Shown one piece after another: positions 25,705 to 33,389 of a stretch of 64,000 bases of DNA; the first letter of the stretch is position 1; each line of letters opens with the position of its first letter. The DNA comes from VFMC01 sp046331225. Lineage in GTDB: Bacteria > Actinomycetota > Acidimicrobiia > Acidimicrobiales > Ilumatobacteraceae. Made by a program: the position numbers and the translations under genes. The notes beneath the pieces are model-generated. The model was not told the origin of the DNA. It did not search any database and worked only from the letters and a program-made list of their open reading frames with translations. Where the stretch lies: contig JAXLRF010000012.1 in the NCBI GenBank assembly GCA_046331225.1, positions 1 through 64,000 on the forward strand, in the 5' to 3' direction.

Positions 25705-26490
25705 TCAGCCGCGCATCTGGCGCAGCACCCGACGCACCTCGTCGGTGAGCGTGACCGGCCGGATGCCGCGCTCGACGCCGTCGAGCAGGTGCTCGAGATC
25801 GGTGATCAGCTCGTGGTGCTGGCGGCGTCCGGTGCGGGCGACCGCGACGCCGGCGACGACGCCCACGGGCGCCACGACGGCCGCGATCGGCACGGCCACG
25901 AACGCCGTCGCCCCGCCGACCACCAACCCGGCACCGCCCACGGCACTGCCGCCGGCCATGGCCTCGGTGCGCTGCGAGCGCCGGTCGGCGACCAACCGCA
26001 CGATGGTGCGCTGCTCGTCGACCGTGCTCGTGCGGGCCTCGATGCGGGCCACCTTGCGGAGCTGACCGCTCGACGACCCGACCTTGGCGATGCTGCGCTG
26101 CACCTTGGCCATCGCGTCGGTGCGCTTGCGCCACTCACCCCACTCGGCAGCGCTGCGCGACCGCCGCAATCCGTGCTGGCGTTGCAGCAGGTCGTCGACG
26201 CGTCCGAGCAAGGTGTCGACGTCGAGGGCGATCACCCGCTCGACCACCACCTCGCGCGGACCGACGGTGCGGTCGAGCAGCGAGCGCGACGACGTGGGGC
26301 CCAGTCGTTCGATCGCGAGCGACAGGCGCACCGCATCGGGTTCGATGCCGGCCTCGCTCGCCGCCTCGAGCAGCACCGACTCGCTCATCCGCCCGTGACC
26401 GCCGGGGCCACCGGGCACGGTGGTGTGCGCCGCGCTCATCTCGTTGGCGCGGCGCAGGACCCGTTCGACGGCATCGCGGTCGAGCTCCAC
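25705..26490 (-). CDS. Protein of unknown function with a C-terminal membrane hairpin
   Basis: A 261-residue protein I do not recognise. The N-terminal 60 residues (ELDRDAVERVLRRANEMSAA) are helical, the middle is Arg-rich and helical (LRRSRSAAEWGEWRKRTDAM), and residues about 185-230 form one long or two short membrane segments (GGATAFVAVPIAAVVAPVGV). The tail is amphipathic. Start is GTG at 26490 or 26496. It is divergent from sufB, with the suf operator between them, and ends directly against the oxidoreductase gene. Confidence 0.6.
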   Translation of the reverse strand: MELDRDAVERVLRRANEMSAAHTTVPGGPGGHGRMSESVLLEAASEAGIEPDAVRLSLAIERLGPTSSRSLLDRTVGPREVVVERVIALDVDTLLGRVDDLLQRQHGLRRSRSAAEWGEWRKRTDAMAKVQRSIAKVGSSSGQLRKVARIEARTSTVDEQRTIVRLVADRRSQRTEAMAGGSAVGGAGLVVGGATAFVAVPIAAVVAPVGVVAGVAVARTGRRQHHELITDLEHLLDGVERGIRPVTLTDEVRRVLRQMRG

Positions 26491-26533
26491 GGGCACAGGA
26501 TAAGTCGTCGCCGGGTGGACGGACGGCGGGCAA

Positions 26534-26557
26534 TTGTTACTATGGCCGTAGTGCAAA
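26534..26557. promoter_or_regulatory. suf operator, sufB copy
   Basis: An imperfect 24-bp dyad matching the perfect palindrome before the second sufC gene at 18 of 24 positions: shared ACTATGGC and TAGTG.AAA. It lies 38 bp before the sufB start in the divergent promoter region. A common Fe-S-responsive repressor is inferred. Confidence 0.65.
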
Positions 26558-26594
26558 TTCCCGGAGCCCCCTCCGGACCGCAAGGGAGTCGCTC

Positions 26595-27995
26595 GTGACC
26601 TCGTTCGATCTCGATCTCAGCAAGTACAACCTCGGCTGGAACGACGAGGTGGAGTACGCGTTCACACCCGAGAAGGGCCTGAACGGCGGCGTCGTCGACC
26701 AGATCTCGTGGTGGAAGGGCGAGCCGCGCTGGATGACCAAGTTCCGCCAGCGCAGCCTGTCGATGTTCGACCGCAAGCCGATGGCCGACTGGTTCGCCGT
26801 CAACATGCCCGAGATCGACTTCCAGGACATCTACTACTACCTGCGCCCCGCCACCGATCAGGTGAGCGAGTGGGACGACCTGCCCGAGCAGATGAAGGCC
26901 ACGTACGAGAAGCTCGGCATCCCCGAGGCCGAGCGCAAGTACCTCGCCGGCGTCACCGCGCAGTACGAGAGCGAGGTCGTGTTCCACCGCAACCGCGAAG
27001 ACCTCGAGGCACAGGGGATCTTGTTCTGCGACATGGACACCGCGCTGCGCGAGTACCCCGAGCTCGTCAAGCAGTACTTCGGCACCGTCATCCCGCCCGG
27101 CGACAACAAGTTCGCCGCGCTCAACAGCGCGGTGTGGAGCGGTGGTTCGTTCATCTACGTGCCCCCGGGTGTCGAGTGCGAGATGCCGTTGCAGGCGTAC
27201 TTCCGGATCAACAGCGAGAACGCCGGCCAGTTCGAGCGCACGCTGATCATCGCCGACGAGGGCTCGAAGGTGCACTACATCGAGGGCTGCTCGGCCCCGG
27301 TGTACACCAACGACTCGCTGCACTCGGCCGTGGTCGAGATCGTCGTCAAGCCGTCGGCCCGTGTCACGTACACCACGATCCAGAACTGGTCGCCCAACGT
27401 CTACAACCTCGTCACCAAGCGCGCTCGCGTCGAGGCCGAGGGCCACATGGAGTGGATCGACGGCAACATCGGTTCGAAGCTCACGATGAAGTACCCGAGC
27501 GTGTATCTCGTCGGCCCGAAGGCCACGGGCGAGGTGCTGTCGGTGGCGTACGCCGGCCCGGGCCAGCACCAGGATGCGGGCGCCAAGATGGTGCACGCCG
27601 CGCCCGAGACCACGAGCAAGATCGTGTCGAAGAGCATCAGCAAGGACGGTGGCATCACCACCTACCGCGGCCTCGTCCGGGTGGACGAGGGCGCGCACGG
27701 CTGCAAGAGCCATGTGCAGTGCGACGCGCTGATCCTCGACGAGCAGAGCGAGAGCCGCACCCTGCCGTACATGGAGGTGGGCGAGCGCGACGCGCAGATC
27801 GGCCACGAGGCCACGGTCTCGAAGATCGCCGACGAGCAGCTCTTCTACCTGATGAGCCGCGGCCTGTCGCAGGAGCAGGCGATGAGCATGGTCGTGAACG
27901 GCTTCATCGAGCCGATCACCCGCACCCTGCCGATGGAGTACGCCGTCGAGTGGAGCCGCCTCATCGAGCTCCAGATGGAAGGCAGCGTCGGCTGA
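26595..27995 (+). CDS. sufB: Fe-S cluster assembly scaffold subunit SufB
   Basis: A 466-residue SufB, the core scaffold on which SufBCD builds Fe-S clusters. Landmarks are SFIYVPPGVECEMPLQAYFR, RTLIIADEGSKVHYIEGCSA, SLHSAVVEIVVKPSARV and the C-terminal helix EQLFYLMSRGLSQEQAMSMV with NGFIEPITRTLPMEYAVE. Length is normal. GGGAG precedes the GTG start. Unusually it stands alone: sufD lies 1.1 kb downstream after two other genes and under a separate copy of the same operator. Confidence 0.95.
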   Translation: MTSFDLDLSKYNLGWNDEVEYAFTPEKGLNGGVVDQISWWKGEPRWMTKFRQRSLSMFDRKPMADWFAVNMPEIDFQDIYYYLRPATDQVSEWDDLPEQMKATYEKLGIPEAERKYLAGVTAQYESEVVFHRNREDLEAQGILFCDMDTALREYPELVKQYFGTVIPPGDNKFAALNSAVWSGGSFIYVPPGVECEMPLQAYFRINSENAGQFERTLIIADEGSKVHYIEGCSAPVYTNDSLHSAVVEIVVKPSARVTYTTIQNWSPNVYNLVTKRARVEAEGHMEWIDGNIGSKLTMKYPSVYLVGPKATGEVLSVAYAGPGQHQDAGAKMVHAAPETTSKIVSKSISKDGGITTYRGLVRVDEGAHGCKSHVQCDALILDEQSESRTLPYMEVGERDAQIGHEATVSKIADEQLFYLMSRGLSQEQAMSMVVNGFIEPITRTLPMEYAVEWSRLIELQMEGSVG

Positions 27996-28023
27996 CGCGA
28001 GCACCGCGACTAGGTTCGCCGCC

Positions 28024-28650
28024 ATGACGATCGAGTTGGTCACGACGGACGGGATCTTCGCCCTCGACGGGGGCGAGTGGCAGGTCACCAACAACATCTG
28101 GTTGGTGGGCGACGACCGTGAGGTGATCGTCTTCGATGCCGCACACGATGCCGACGTGATCGCTGCGGCCGTGCACGGCCGGCGGGTCCGCGCGATCGTG
28201 CTCACCCACGGCCACAACGACCACATCAACGCCGCAGTGCCGCTGCGCGACGCGGTCGACGCACCGATCGTGCTGCACCCGAGCGACCGGATGCTGTGGG
28301 ACGTGGTGTGGCCCGGCTCGTCGCCCGACCGCGACCTCGAGCCCGGCGCCGTGATCGGCGTCGGCGGCCACGAGCTCGGCGTGTTGCACACGCCCGGCCA
28401 TTCGCCCGGCTGCTGCTGCTTCCACGACCGTGACGCGGGTGTCCTGTTCAGCGGCGACACCCTGTTCTGCGGCGGGCCGGGTGCCACCGGTCGCAGCTAC
28501 AGCGATGAGCCGACGATCCTGCGCAGCATCCGAGACCAGCTGCTGCGCCTGCCCGACGAGACGATCGTGCACACCGGCCACGGCGACTCGACGACGATCG
28601 GCGCCGAGCGCGAGCGCGTGCTCGCCCGGGCGGCCGAGCTGGGCCTGTAA
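28024..28650 (+). CDS. MBL-fold hydrolase, glyoxalase II-like
   Basis: A 208-residue metallo-beta-lactamase-fold protein. The metal site is LTHGHNDHINAA (HxHxDH replaced by HGHNDH), with later ligands HTPGHSPGCCCFH, FSGDTLFCGGPGATG and HTGHGDSTTIG. This is the glyoxalase II-like subgroup typical of actinobacteria (hydroxyacylglutathione hydrolase-like, using mycothiol-type or other thioesters). It lies 28 bp after sufB in the same direction and is probably co-transcribed with it. A triple cysteine at the usual site is unusual. Confidence 0.85.
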   Translation: MTIELVTTDGIFALDGGEWQVTNNIWLVGDDREVIVFDAAHDADVIAAAVHGRRVRAIVLTHGHNDHINAAVPLRDAVDAPIVLHPSDRMLWDVVWPGSSPDRDLEPGAVIGVGGHELGVLHTPGHSPGCCCFHDRDAGVLFSGDTLFCGGPGATGRSYSDEPTILRSIRDQLLRLPDETIVHTGHGDSTTIGAERERVLARAAELGL

Positions 28651-28707
28651 CCCAGCTCTCACCCGCCCGCGACCGCACGTCGGTGCCGTCGTTGGCAGAC
28701 TGGGGGC

Positions 28708-29061
28708 ATGCCGATGCGCCAGGAGTGCAAGAACTTCGAGAGCCGCACGTACCCCAACGGTGACACCGTGCGGAAGTGCAACCTCGACCTCGCGCCCGAC
28801 GCGCCGTGGCGCTGCCCCGACGACTGCCCGAAGTACGAGCGGCGCCTGGTCGACGCCGGATGGACCTACGGCAGCGTCGTGCCGCCGGCCACGCCGACCG
28901 AGCCGCCGGGCCTCGATGACGGCACGGCCGCCGCAGTGCTCGACGAGGCAGAGGACGTGCTCAACGCCGTCGGCGCGCAGGTGATGGCCGAGGTCGAGGC
29001 CGAGCGCCGAGCCGCACAACGCAAGGGCTTCCGCCGTTTCTTCCGTCGCGGCAACGGCTGA
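28708..29061 (+). CDS. Small Cys-containing protein between sufB and sufD
   Basis: A 117-residue protein I do not recognise. The N-terminal 45 residues hold four cysteines (ECKNFESRTY, RKCNLDLAPDAPWRCPDDCP), spaced like a small metal or Fe-S site; Pro-rich linker and an Ala/Glu helix follow, ending in a basic tail (KGFRRFFRRGNG). Its position inside the suf region suggests a helper role in cluster assembly, but that is from context only. It begins 57 bp after the MBL gene. Confidence 0.65.
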   Translation: MPMRQECKNFESRTYPNGDTVRKCNLDLAPDAPWRCPDDCPKYERRLVDAGWTYGSVVPPATPTEPPGLDDGTAAAVLDEAEDVLNAVGAQVMAEVEAERRAAQRKGFRRFFRRGNG

Positions 29062-29107
29062 CTCCCGCCTCGATCCCGGGACTGGTGTCTCGGGGACGAC
29101 TGGCGAA

Positions 29108-29131
29108 TTTCTCCTATCCCGCTAGTAGTAT
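29108..29131. promoter_or_regulatory. suf operator, sufD copy
   Basis: Sixteen of 24 positions match the perfect palindrome found before the second sufC (TTTC, CTAT, CG, TAGT shared). It ends only 6 bp before the sufD start codon, so binding would block initiation or a leaderless transcript. Confidence 0.55.
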
Positions 29132-29137
29132 TTCACC

Positions 29138-30283
29138 GTGCCTGCGTTCACCCCCGAAGCCGTCCGCGCGGCCGGTCTGCCCGACCTCGAGGTCCGGGTC
29201 GCCGCCGCCGAGCGTGCCGCGGCGACGTCGTTGCCGTCGGCCGACGAGGAGGTGTGGCGCTACAGCCGGATCGGCGAGCTCGACCTCGAGCGGTTCACCC
29301 CCGGCCGAGCCCGCACCACCGTCACCGCGCCCGACGGCGTCCACGTGGTGCACGGCGGCTCGCTCGCCGACCGTGACGACTCGGCCGACGCAGTCGACGT
29401 CTTCCACGAGCTCAACCGGGCCTTCGCCGACGCCGTCGTGGTGTCGGTGCCGAGGGGCCGCGTGGTCGAGCAGCCGGTCGTGGTGACGCACCACGTCGAA
29501 CAGGCGGACACGGCGGTGTTCCCGCGGCTGATCATCGACGCCGGCGACGACAGCGAGCTCACCGTGGTCGAGCAGTTCGTCTCGCCCGACGGGTTGGTCG
29601 CACTGGTCGTGCCCCGCCTCGAGGTCGACGTCGCCCAGGCGGCCCGCCTCAAGTACCTCGGCGTCAACATGCTCTCGTCGTCCACCTGGAGCCTGGCGCA
29701 CCAGCGCTCGCTCGGCGCTCGCGACAGCTCGACGTTGCTCGCCACGGTGGCGCTCGGCGGCGATTACGCCCGCGTCCGCACCGAGGCCCGAGTCACCGGC
29801 CAGGGTGCGAGCACCCGGCAGATCGCGCTCTACTACGCCGACGACACGCAGATGCACGACTTCCGCACGCTGCAGGACCACGCCGCCCCCCGTACGTTCA
29901 GCGACCTGCTGTTCAAGGGTGCGGTGCAGGACCACGCGAAGAGCGTGTACACCGGACTCATCAAGATCCGCCACGACGCCAAGGGCTCGCAGGCGTTCCA
30001 GACCAACCGCAACCTCACGCTCAGCTCGGGTGCGTGGGCCGAGAGCGTGCCCAACCTCGACATCGAGACCAACGACGTCAAGTGCAGCCACGCCAGCACC
30101 GTCGGCCCGATCGACGAGGAGCAGCGCTTCTACCTCGAGAGCCGTGGCATCCCGCCCGAGGTGGCCGAGCGCCTGGTGGTGCTGGGCTTCTTCGACGAGG
30201 TGCTCGAGCAGCTGCCGGTCGGTCCGCTCGCGGCGCAGCTGCGCGAGCAGGTCGGCGCCAAGCTCCGCCGGAGGACGTCGTGA
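29138..30283 (+). CDS. sufD: Fe-S cluster assembly subunit SufD
   Basis: A 381-residue SufD, partner of SufB in the SufBCD complex. The N-terminal helical region (GLPDLEVRVAAAERAAAT) is followed by the beta-helix core and the C-terminal signature TNRNLTLSSGAWAESVPNLD, NDVKCSHASTVGPIDEEQRF and LESRGIPPEVAERLVVLGFF. The GTG start follows the operator almost without leader. The stop overlaps the Rieske gene by 4 bp. Confidence 0.93.
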   Translation: MPAFTPEAVRAAGLPDLEVRVAAAERAAATSLPSADEEVWRYSRIGELDLERFTPGRARTTVTAPDGVHVVHGGSLADRDDSADAVDVFHELNRAFADAVVVSVPRGRVVEQPVVVTHHVEQADTAVFPRLIIDAGDDSELTVVEQFVSPDGLVALVVPRLEVDVAQAARLKYLGVNMLSSSTWSLAHQRSLGARDSSTLLATVALGGDYARVRTEARVTGQGASTRQIALYYADDTQMHDFRTLQDHAAPRTFSDLLFKGAVQDHAKSVYTGLIKIRHDAKGSQAFQTNRNLTLSSGAWAESVPNLDIETNDVKCSHASTVGPIDEEQRFYLESRGIPPEVAERLVVLGFFDEVLEQLPVGPLAAQLREQVGAKLRRRTS

Positions 30284-30633
30284 GCGCCGGCGCGAACGGC
30301 GGCGTGGTCGTCTGCCGGTTCGACGAGATCGCACCCAACTCGGCCAAGAAGGTCGTGGTGCACGGGGTGCCCGTCGCGGTGGTGCGCATCGGCGACGACC
30401 TGTACGCGATCGGCGACACCTGCAGTCACGCCGACGTGTCGCTGAGCGAGGGCGAGTTGTGGTGCGACGAACGCGAGATCGAGTGCTGGAAGCACGGCAG
30501 TGCGTTCAGCCTGGTCACCGGCGAGCCGCAGACGCTGCCCGCGACCCAGCCCGTCCCGGTGTTCGTGGTTCGCCACGTCGACGGTGACGTGGTGGTCGAG
30601 ATCGAGTCGGGCGAGCCCGGCGGAAAGGCCTGA
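30280..30633 (+). CDS. Rieske-type ferredoxin of the suf operon
   Basis: A 117-residue Rieske 2Fe-2S protein related to NirD and the non-haem ferredoxin subunits. Ligands are CSH in DTCSHADVSL and CWKH in IECWKHGSAF, in the correct C-x-H ... C-x2-H arrangement. GGAGG precedes the GTG, which overlaps the sufD stop by 4 bp. Such a Rieske gene between sufD and sufC is common in actinobacteria; it may deliver electrons for assembly or act as a cluster acceptor. Confidence 0.9.
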   Translation: MSAGANGGVVVCRFDEIAPNSAKKVVVHGVPVAVVRIGDDLYAIGDTCSHADVSLSEGELWCDEREIECWKHGSAFSLVTGEPQTLPATQPVPVFVVRHVDGDVVVEIESGEPGGKA

Positions 30634-30634
30634 C

Positions 30635-31423
30635 ATGAGCACGCTTCGCATCCGCGACCTGCGCGCCTCGGTGGTCGGCAAGCAGATCCTCCACGGCGTC
30701 GACCTCACCATCAACAGCGGTGAGGTGCACGTGGTGATGGGCCCCAACGGCGCGGGCAAGAGCACGCTGTCGTCGGTGGTGATGGGCAAGCCCGGGTACG
30801 AGGTGCTCGGCGGGTCGGTCACGCTCGACGACGTCGATCTGCTCGCGCTGCCCGCGTGGCAGCGCGCACAGGCCGGTGTGCACCTCGTGATGCAGTACCC
30901 GAGCGAGGTGCCGGGCGTGTCGCTCGACCACGTGATGGAGGCGGCGCTCACCGCTCGGGGCCGCGACACCGCGGGGCTCGACGAGCTGCTCGACGCCGAG
31001 GCGTCGCGCATCGGCTTCGCCCCCGACCTGCTGCACCGTGCGCTCAACGTCGACCTGTCGGGCGGCGAGAAGAAGCGCAACGAGACCCTGCAGCTCGCGG
31101 TGCTGCAGCCGAAGTTCGCGATCCTCGACGAACTCGACTCCGGTCTCGACATCGACGCGCTGCGCGACTGCGCCCAGCGGGTCGAGGCGCTCACCAACGA
31201 CACCGGCATGGGCGCGCTGGTGATCACGCACTACAACCGGTTGCTCGAGGCGCTGCGCGCCGACGTGATCCACATCCTCGTGAAGGGCCGGATCGTGGCG
31301 AGCGGCGGCCCCGAGCTGGCCGACCAGCTCGAGCGCGAGGGCTATGCGGCGTACCAGGGCGACGAGCCCGACGAGCCGGCGGCGCCGACGACCGGTTCGC
31401 TCGACGACCTGTTCGCCCTCTGA
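30635..31423 (+). CDS. sufC: Fe-S assembly ATPase SufC, copy 1
   Basis: A 262-residue ABC-type ATPase that powers SufBCD. Walker A is GPNGAGKST, the Q-loop MQYPSEVPG, the signature LSGGEKKRNE, Walker B FAILDELDSGLDIDAL and the switch His lies in VITHYNR. An acidic C-terminal tail (QGDEPDEPAAPTTGSLDDLF) is added beyond the usual end. The gene starts 1 bp after the Rieske stop. A second, separate sufC lies at 48.2-48.9 kb; this copy is the more divergent of the two. Confidence 0.93.
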   Translation: MSTLRIRDLRASVVGKQILHGVDLTINSGEVHVVMGPNGAGKSTLSSVVMGKPGYEVLGGSVTLDDVDLLALPAWQRAQAGVHLVMQYPSEVPGVSLDHVMEAALTARGRDTAGLDELLDAEASRIGFAPDLLHRALNVDLSGGEKKRNETLQLAVLQPKFAILDELDSGLDIDALRDCAQRVEALTNDTGMGALVITHYNRLLEALRADVIHILVKGRIVASGGPELADQLEREGYAAYQGDEPDEPAAPTTGSLDDLFAL

Positions 31424-31433
31424 CGATCCGTCC

Positions 31434-31505
31434 GACCGGTTCGACCGGTTCGACCGGTTCGACCGGTTCGACCGGTTCGACCGGTTCGACCGGTTCGACC
31501 GGTTC
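31434..31505. repeat. Eight tandem 9-bp repeats
   Basis: Eight exact copies of GACCGGTTC fill most of the gap between the convergent sufC and HTH regulator genes; degenerate units continue into the regulator's 3' end, which encodes its Gly-Asn-Ser tail. Each unit centres on the palindrome ACCGGT. The count is likely to vary by slippage. Confidence 0.9.
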
Positions 31506-31507
31506 GG

Positions 31508-31930
31508 TCAGTTCGAGCGGTTGCCGTTGGCGCCGTGCCCGTTCGACCCGTTGCCGTTCGAGCCGTTGCCGGCGGGGACGAGCGCCGAGTGGGCGAAGTC
31601 GACCAGGTGGCGTTGCGACTGGAGGAAGTCGAGCAACCCGCCGATGAGCAGCGCCTCGTTGTCGCTCGCTCGCAGCGGCGTCTGGCGGTGCACCTCGTAC
31701 ACGTTGCGACGCCCGACGCGAGTGCGGCTCACGTACCCCTCGCCGACCAGATCGGCGACAATGCTCTGTGCTGCCCGCTCGGTAATTCCCACCATGGTGG
31801 CAACGTCGCGGAGCCGCACCGTGGGGTCGCGGACGATGCAGAGCAGCACGTTGGCGTGGTTGGTGAGGAACGTCCAGCTGGTCCGCGGACCTGCGTGATC
31901 AGCACTGTCACCTGGTCGGGAACCGCTCAC
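31508..31930 (-). CDS. Winged-helix transcriptional regulator with Gly/Asn/Ser tail
   Basis: A 140-residue regulator. The winged helix lies near residues 18-75 (TNHANVLLCIVRDPTVRLRD, VGITERAAQSIVADLVGEGY, VSRTRVGRRNVYEVH), a widespread actinobacterial MarR/ArsR-like type. After a linker helix, the C-terminus is low-complexity (GNGSNGNGSNGHGANGNRSN), encoded by repeat DNA. AGGGTGG precedes the GTG start. It faces sufC, but lacks the C-terminal cysteines of SufR, so a role at the suf operators is possible yet unproven. Confidence 0.8.
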   Translation of the reverse strand: MSGSRPGDSADHAGPRTSWTFLTNHANVLLCIVRDPTVRLRDVATMVGITERAAQSIVADLVGEGYVSRTRVGRRNVYEVHRQTPLRASDNEALLIGGLLDFLQSQRHLVDFAHSALVPAGNGSNGNGSNGHGANGNRSN

Positions 31931-31992
31931 GACGGCCACCCTACACGTTGCCGGTGCGCCTGGCGACCGTGTGGACGACACCTGGCATAGAA

Positions 31993-32068
31993 CCGAAATC
32001 GGCAGGATCCAGCCCACCCATTGAGTACTGAACTCGGAGCGGTTAGTGCTGAATCCTGCCGAAATCGG
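31993..32068. repeat. Long imperfect inverted repeat
   Basis: CGGCAGGAT (32000-32008) pairs with ATCCTGCCG (32053-32061), and CAGC with GCTG inside it; both outer arms also carry CCGAAATCGG. The loop is about 34 nt. It lies between the htpX stop and the regulator start. Confidence 0.6.
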
Positions 32069-32073
32069 GGACC

Positions 32074-32097
32074 GATCACCGGGGAGGATCGGTGATC
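32074..32097 (-). terminator. Hairpin at the htpX stop
   Basis: GATCACC and GGTGATC flank a 10-base loop and overlap the htpX stop codon. It is a candidate terminator for htpX without a clear T run. Confidence 0.4.
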
Positions 32098-32974
32098 ACA
32101 TGGCGCGCAAGCGGCGGATGCGCTCCTCGGTCGAGGGGTGCGTCGAGAACAGGCGCGCCATGGTGGCTGCGTTGCCGGCGCCGCTGCGACCACGCAGCTG
32201 CGACGACTCCGCGAGCGGATTGTGGATGTAGGCCTGGGCCATCGCCGGGGCGACGGCCATCGGGCGACGAGCGGCGAGGGTCTCGATCCGCTCGAGGGCG
32301 TCGGCGAGCGGGGCGCCGGTGCCGAGCAACTCGGCAGCGCCGCGGTCGGCCTCGAACTCACGCGAGCGGGAGACGGCCATCTGCAGCAGGCCGGCGGCCA
32401 TCGGCGCCAGCATCGCGGTGAGCATCACCGCGATCGGGTTGGGCCGATCCTCGTCGTTGCTGCCACCACCGAACATCGAGGCGAACATCGCCATCTGGGC
32501 CACGTAACTGATGGCCGTGGCGATCGCTGCGGCGACCGAGCCGATGAGGATGTCACGGTGCTTCACGTGCATGAGCTCGTGGGCCATCACCGCCTCGATC
32601 TCGTGGCGGGGCATCGACTGCAGCAGCCCGGTGGTGGCGCACACCACGGCCTTGTTGGGACCGCGGCCGGTGGCGAACGCATTGGGCTGGTCGCTCGGCG
32701 AGATCGCGACCGTGGGCATCGGCATCCCGGCCCGCTGGGCGAGCGAGCGGACGATGCCGTAGAACTCGGGCGCGTCGGCCTCGGTGATCACCTGGGCGCG
32801 TGCGGAACGGAGCGCAAGCTTGTCGCTGAACCAGTACGAGCCGCCGACCATCACGAAGGCGAGGACGAGCCCGATCGTGGCACCGCCGCGGCCCCCGAGC
32901 AGGGTGGCGACGGCCACGATGAGGCCACCGAGCGATGCCAGCAGCACCCCGGTCTTCATCGTGTTCTTGAACAT
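32096..32974 (-). CDS. htpX: Membrane zinc protease HtpX
   Basis: A 292-residue M48 metalloprotease for quality control of membrane proteins. Two hydrophobic segments open the protein, then the zinc motif HELMHVKH (HExxH) with the third ligand in REFEADRGAAELLG, and two more membrane segments between them. The C-terminus LFSTHPSTEERIRRL is a family hallmark. The start ATG at 32974 follows AAAGGAA. Normal length, cytoplasmic membrane. Confidence 0.93.
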   Translation of the reverse strand: MFKNTMKTGVLLASLGGLIVAVATLLGGRGGATIGLVLAFVMVGGSYWFSDKLALRSARAQVITEADAPEFYGIVRSLAQRAGMPMPTVAISPSDQPNAFATGRGPNKAVVCATTGLLQSMPRHEIEAVMAHELMHVKHRDILIGSVAAAIATAISYVAQMAMFASMFGGGSNDEDRPNPIAVMLTAMLAPMAAGLLQMAVSRSREFEADRGAAELLGTGAPLADALERIETLAARRPMAVAPAMAQAYIHNPLAESSQLRGRSGAGNAATMARLFSTHPSTEERIRRLRAM

Positions 32975-33048
32975 GGGGACAGGTTCCTTTCGGGAGGTGT
33001 GCGCGAGATCGCGCCAGATCGTGAATCCGGTGAGACCGGCTCGACCGC

Positions 33049-33387
33049 TCAGAAGTCGAAGAGGTCCTCGAGCATCGAGCGGCGCTTCTTCTTCTTGGGG
33101 TAAGGGTGACGGTCGCTGTCGTCGTGTCGGTAGGGGTACGGGTCGTGCGACCGGACGTCGTCGTCCCAACGGGGCTTGGGTCCCGCCGGGGCAGGCATCG
33201 CCGCAGCCGCAGCGGGTGCGGCGGCGACGGGTGCGGCCGCGGCGACGGGTGCGGCGGAGCGCTCGATGATCTTGTCGAGCTCGCCGCGGTCGAGCCACAC
33301 GCCGCGACAGCGCGGGCAGTAGTCGATCTCGATGCCCTGACGGTCGGTCATCACGAGATCGGTGTCGGTGTCGATCGGGCACTTCAC
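33049..33387 (-). CDS. TFIIB-type zinc-ribbon protein
   Basis: A 112-residue protein with an N-terminal zf-TFIIB domain: KCPIDTDTDLV, then YCPRCRGVWLDRGELDKIIE. The first knuckle shows only one Cys (CPID instead of CPxC), so zinc binding may be altered. An Ala/Pro-rich linker and a basic Tyr/His tail (SDRHPYPKKKKRRS) follow. GGAGG lies 8 bp before the GTG. It starts 2 bp after the P-type ATPase stop and is therefore translationally linked to it. Function unknown. Confidence 0.8.
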   Translation of the reverse strand: MKCPIDTDTDLVMTDRQGIEIDYCPRCRGVWLDRGELDKIIERSAAPVAAAAPVAAAPAAAAAMPAPAGPKPRWDDDVRSHDPYPYRHDDSDRHPYPKKKKRRSMLEDLFDF

Positions 33388-33389
33388 GG

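Noticed and set aside
31434..31505. CRISPR array
   Set aside because: The units are 9 bp, contiguous and without unique spacers, so this is a simple tandem repeat.
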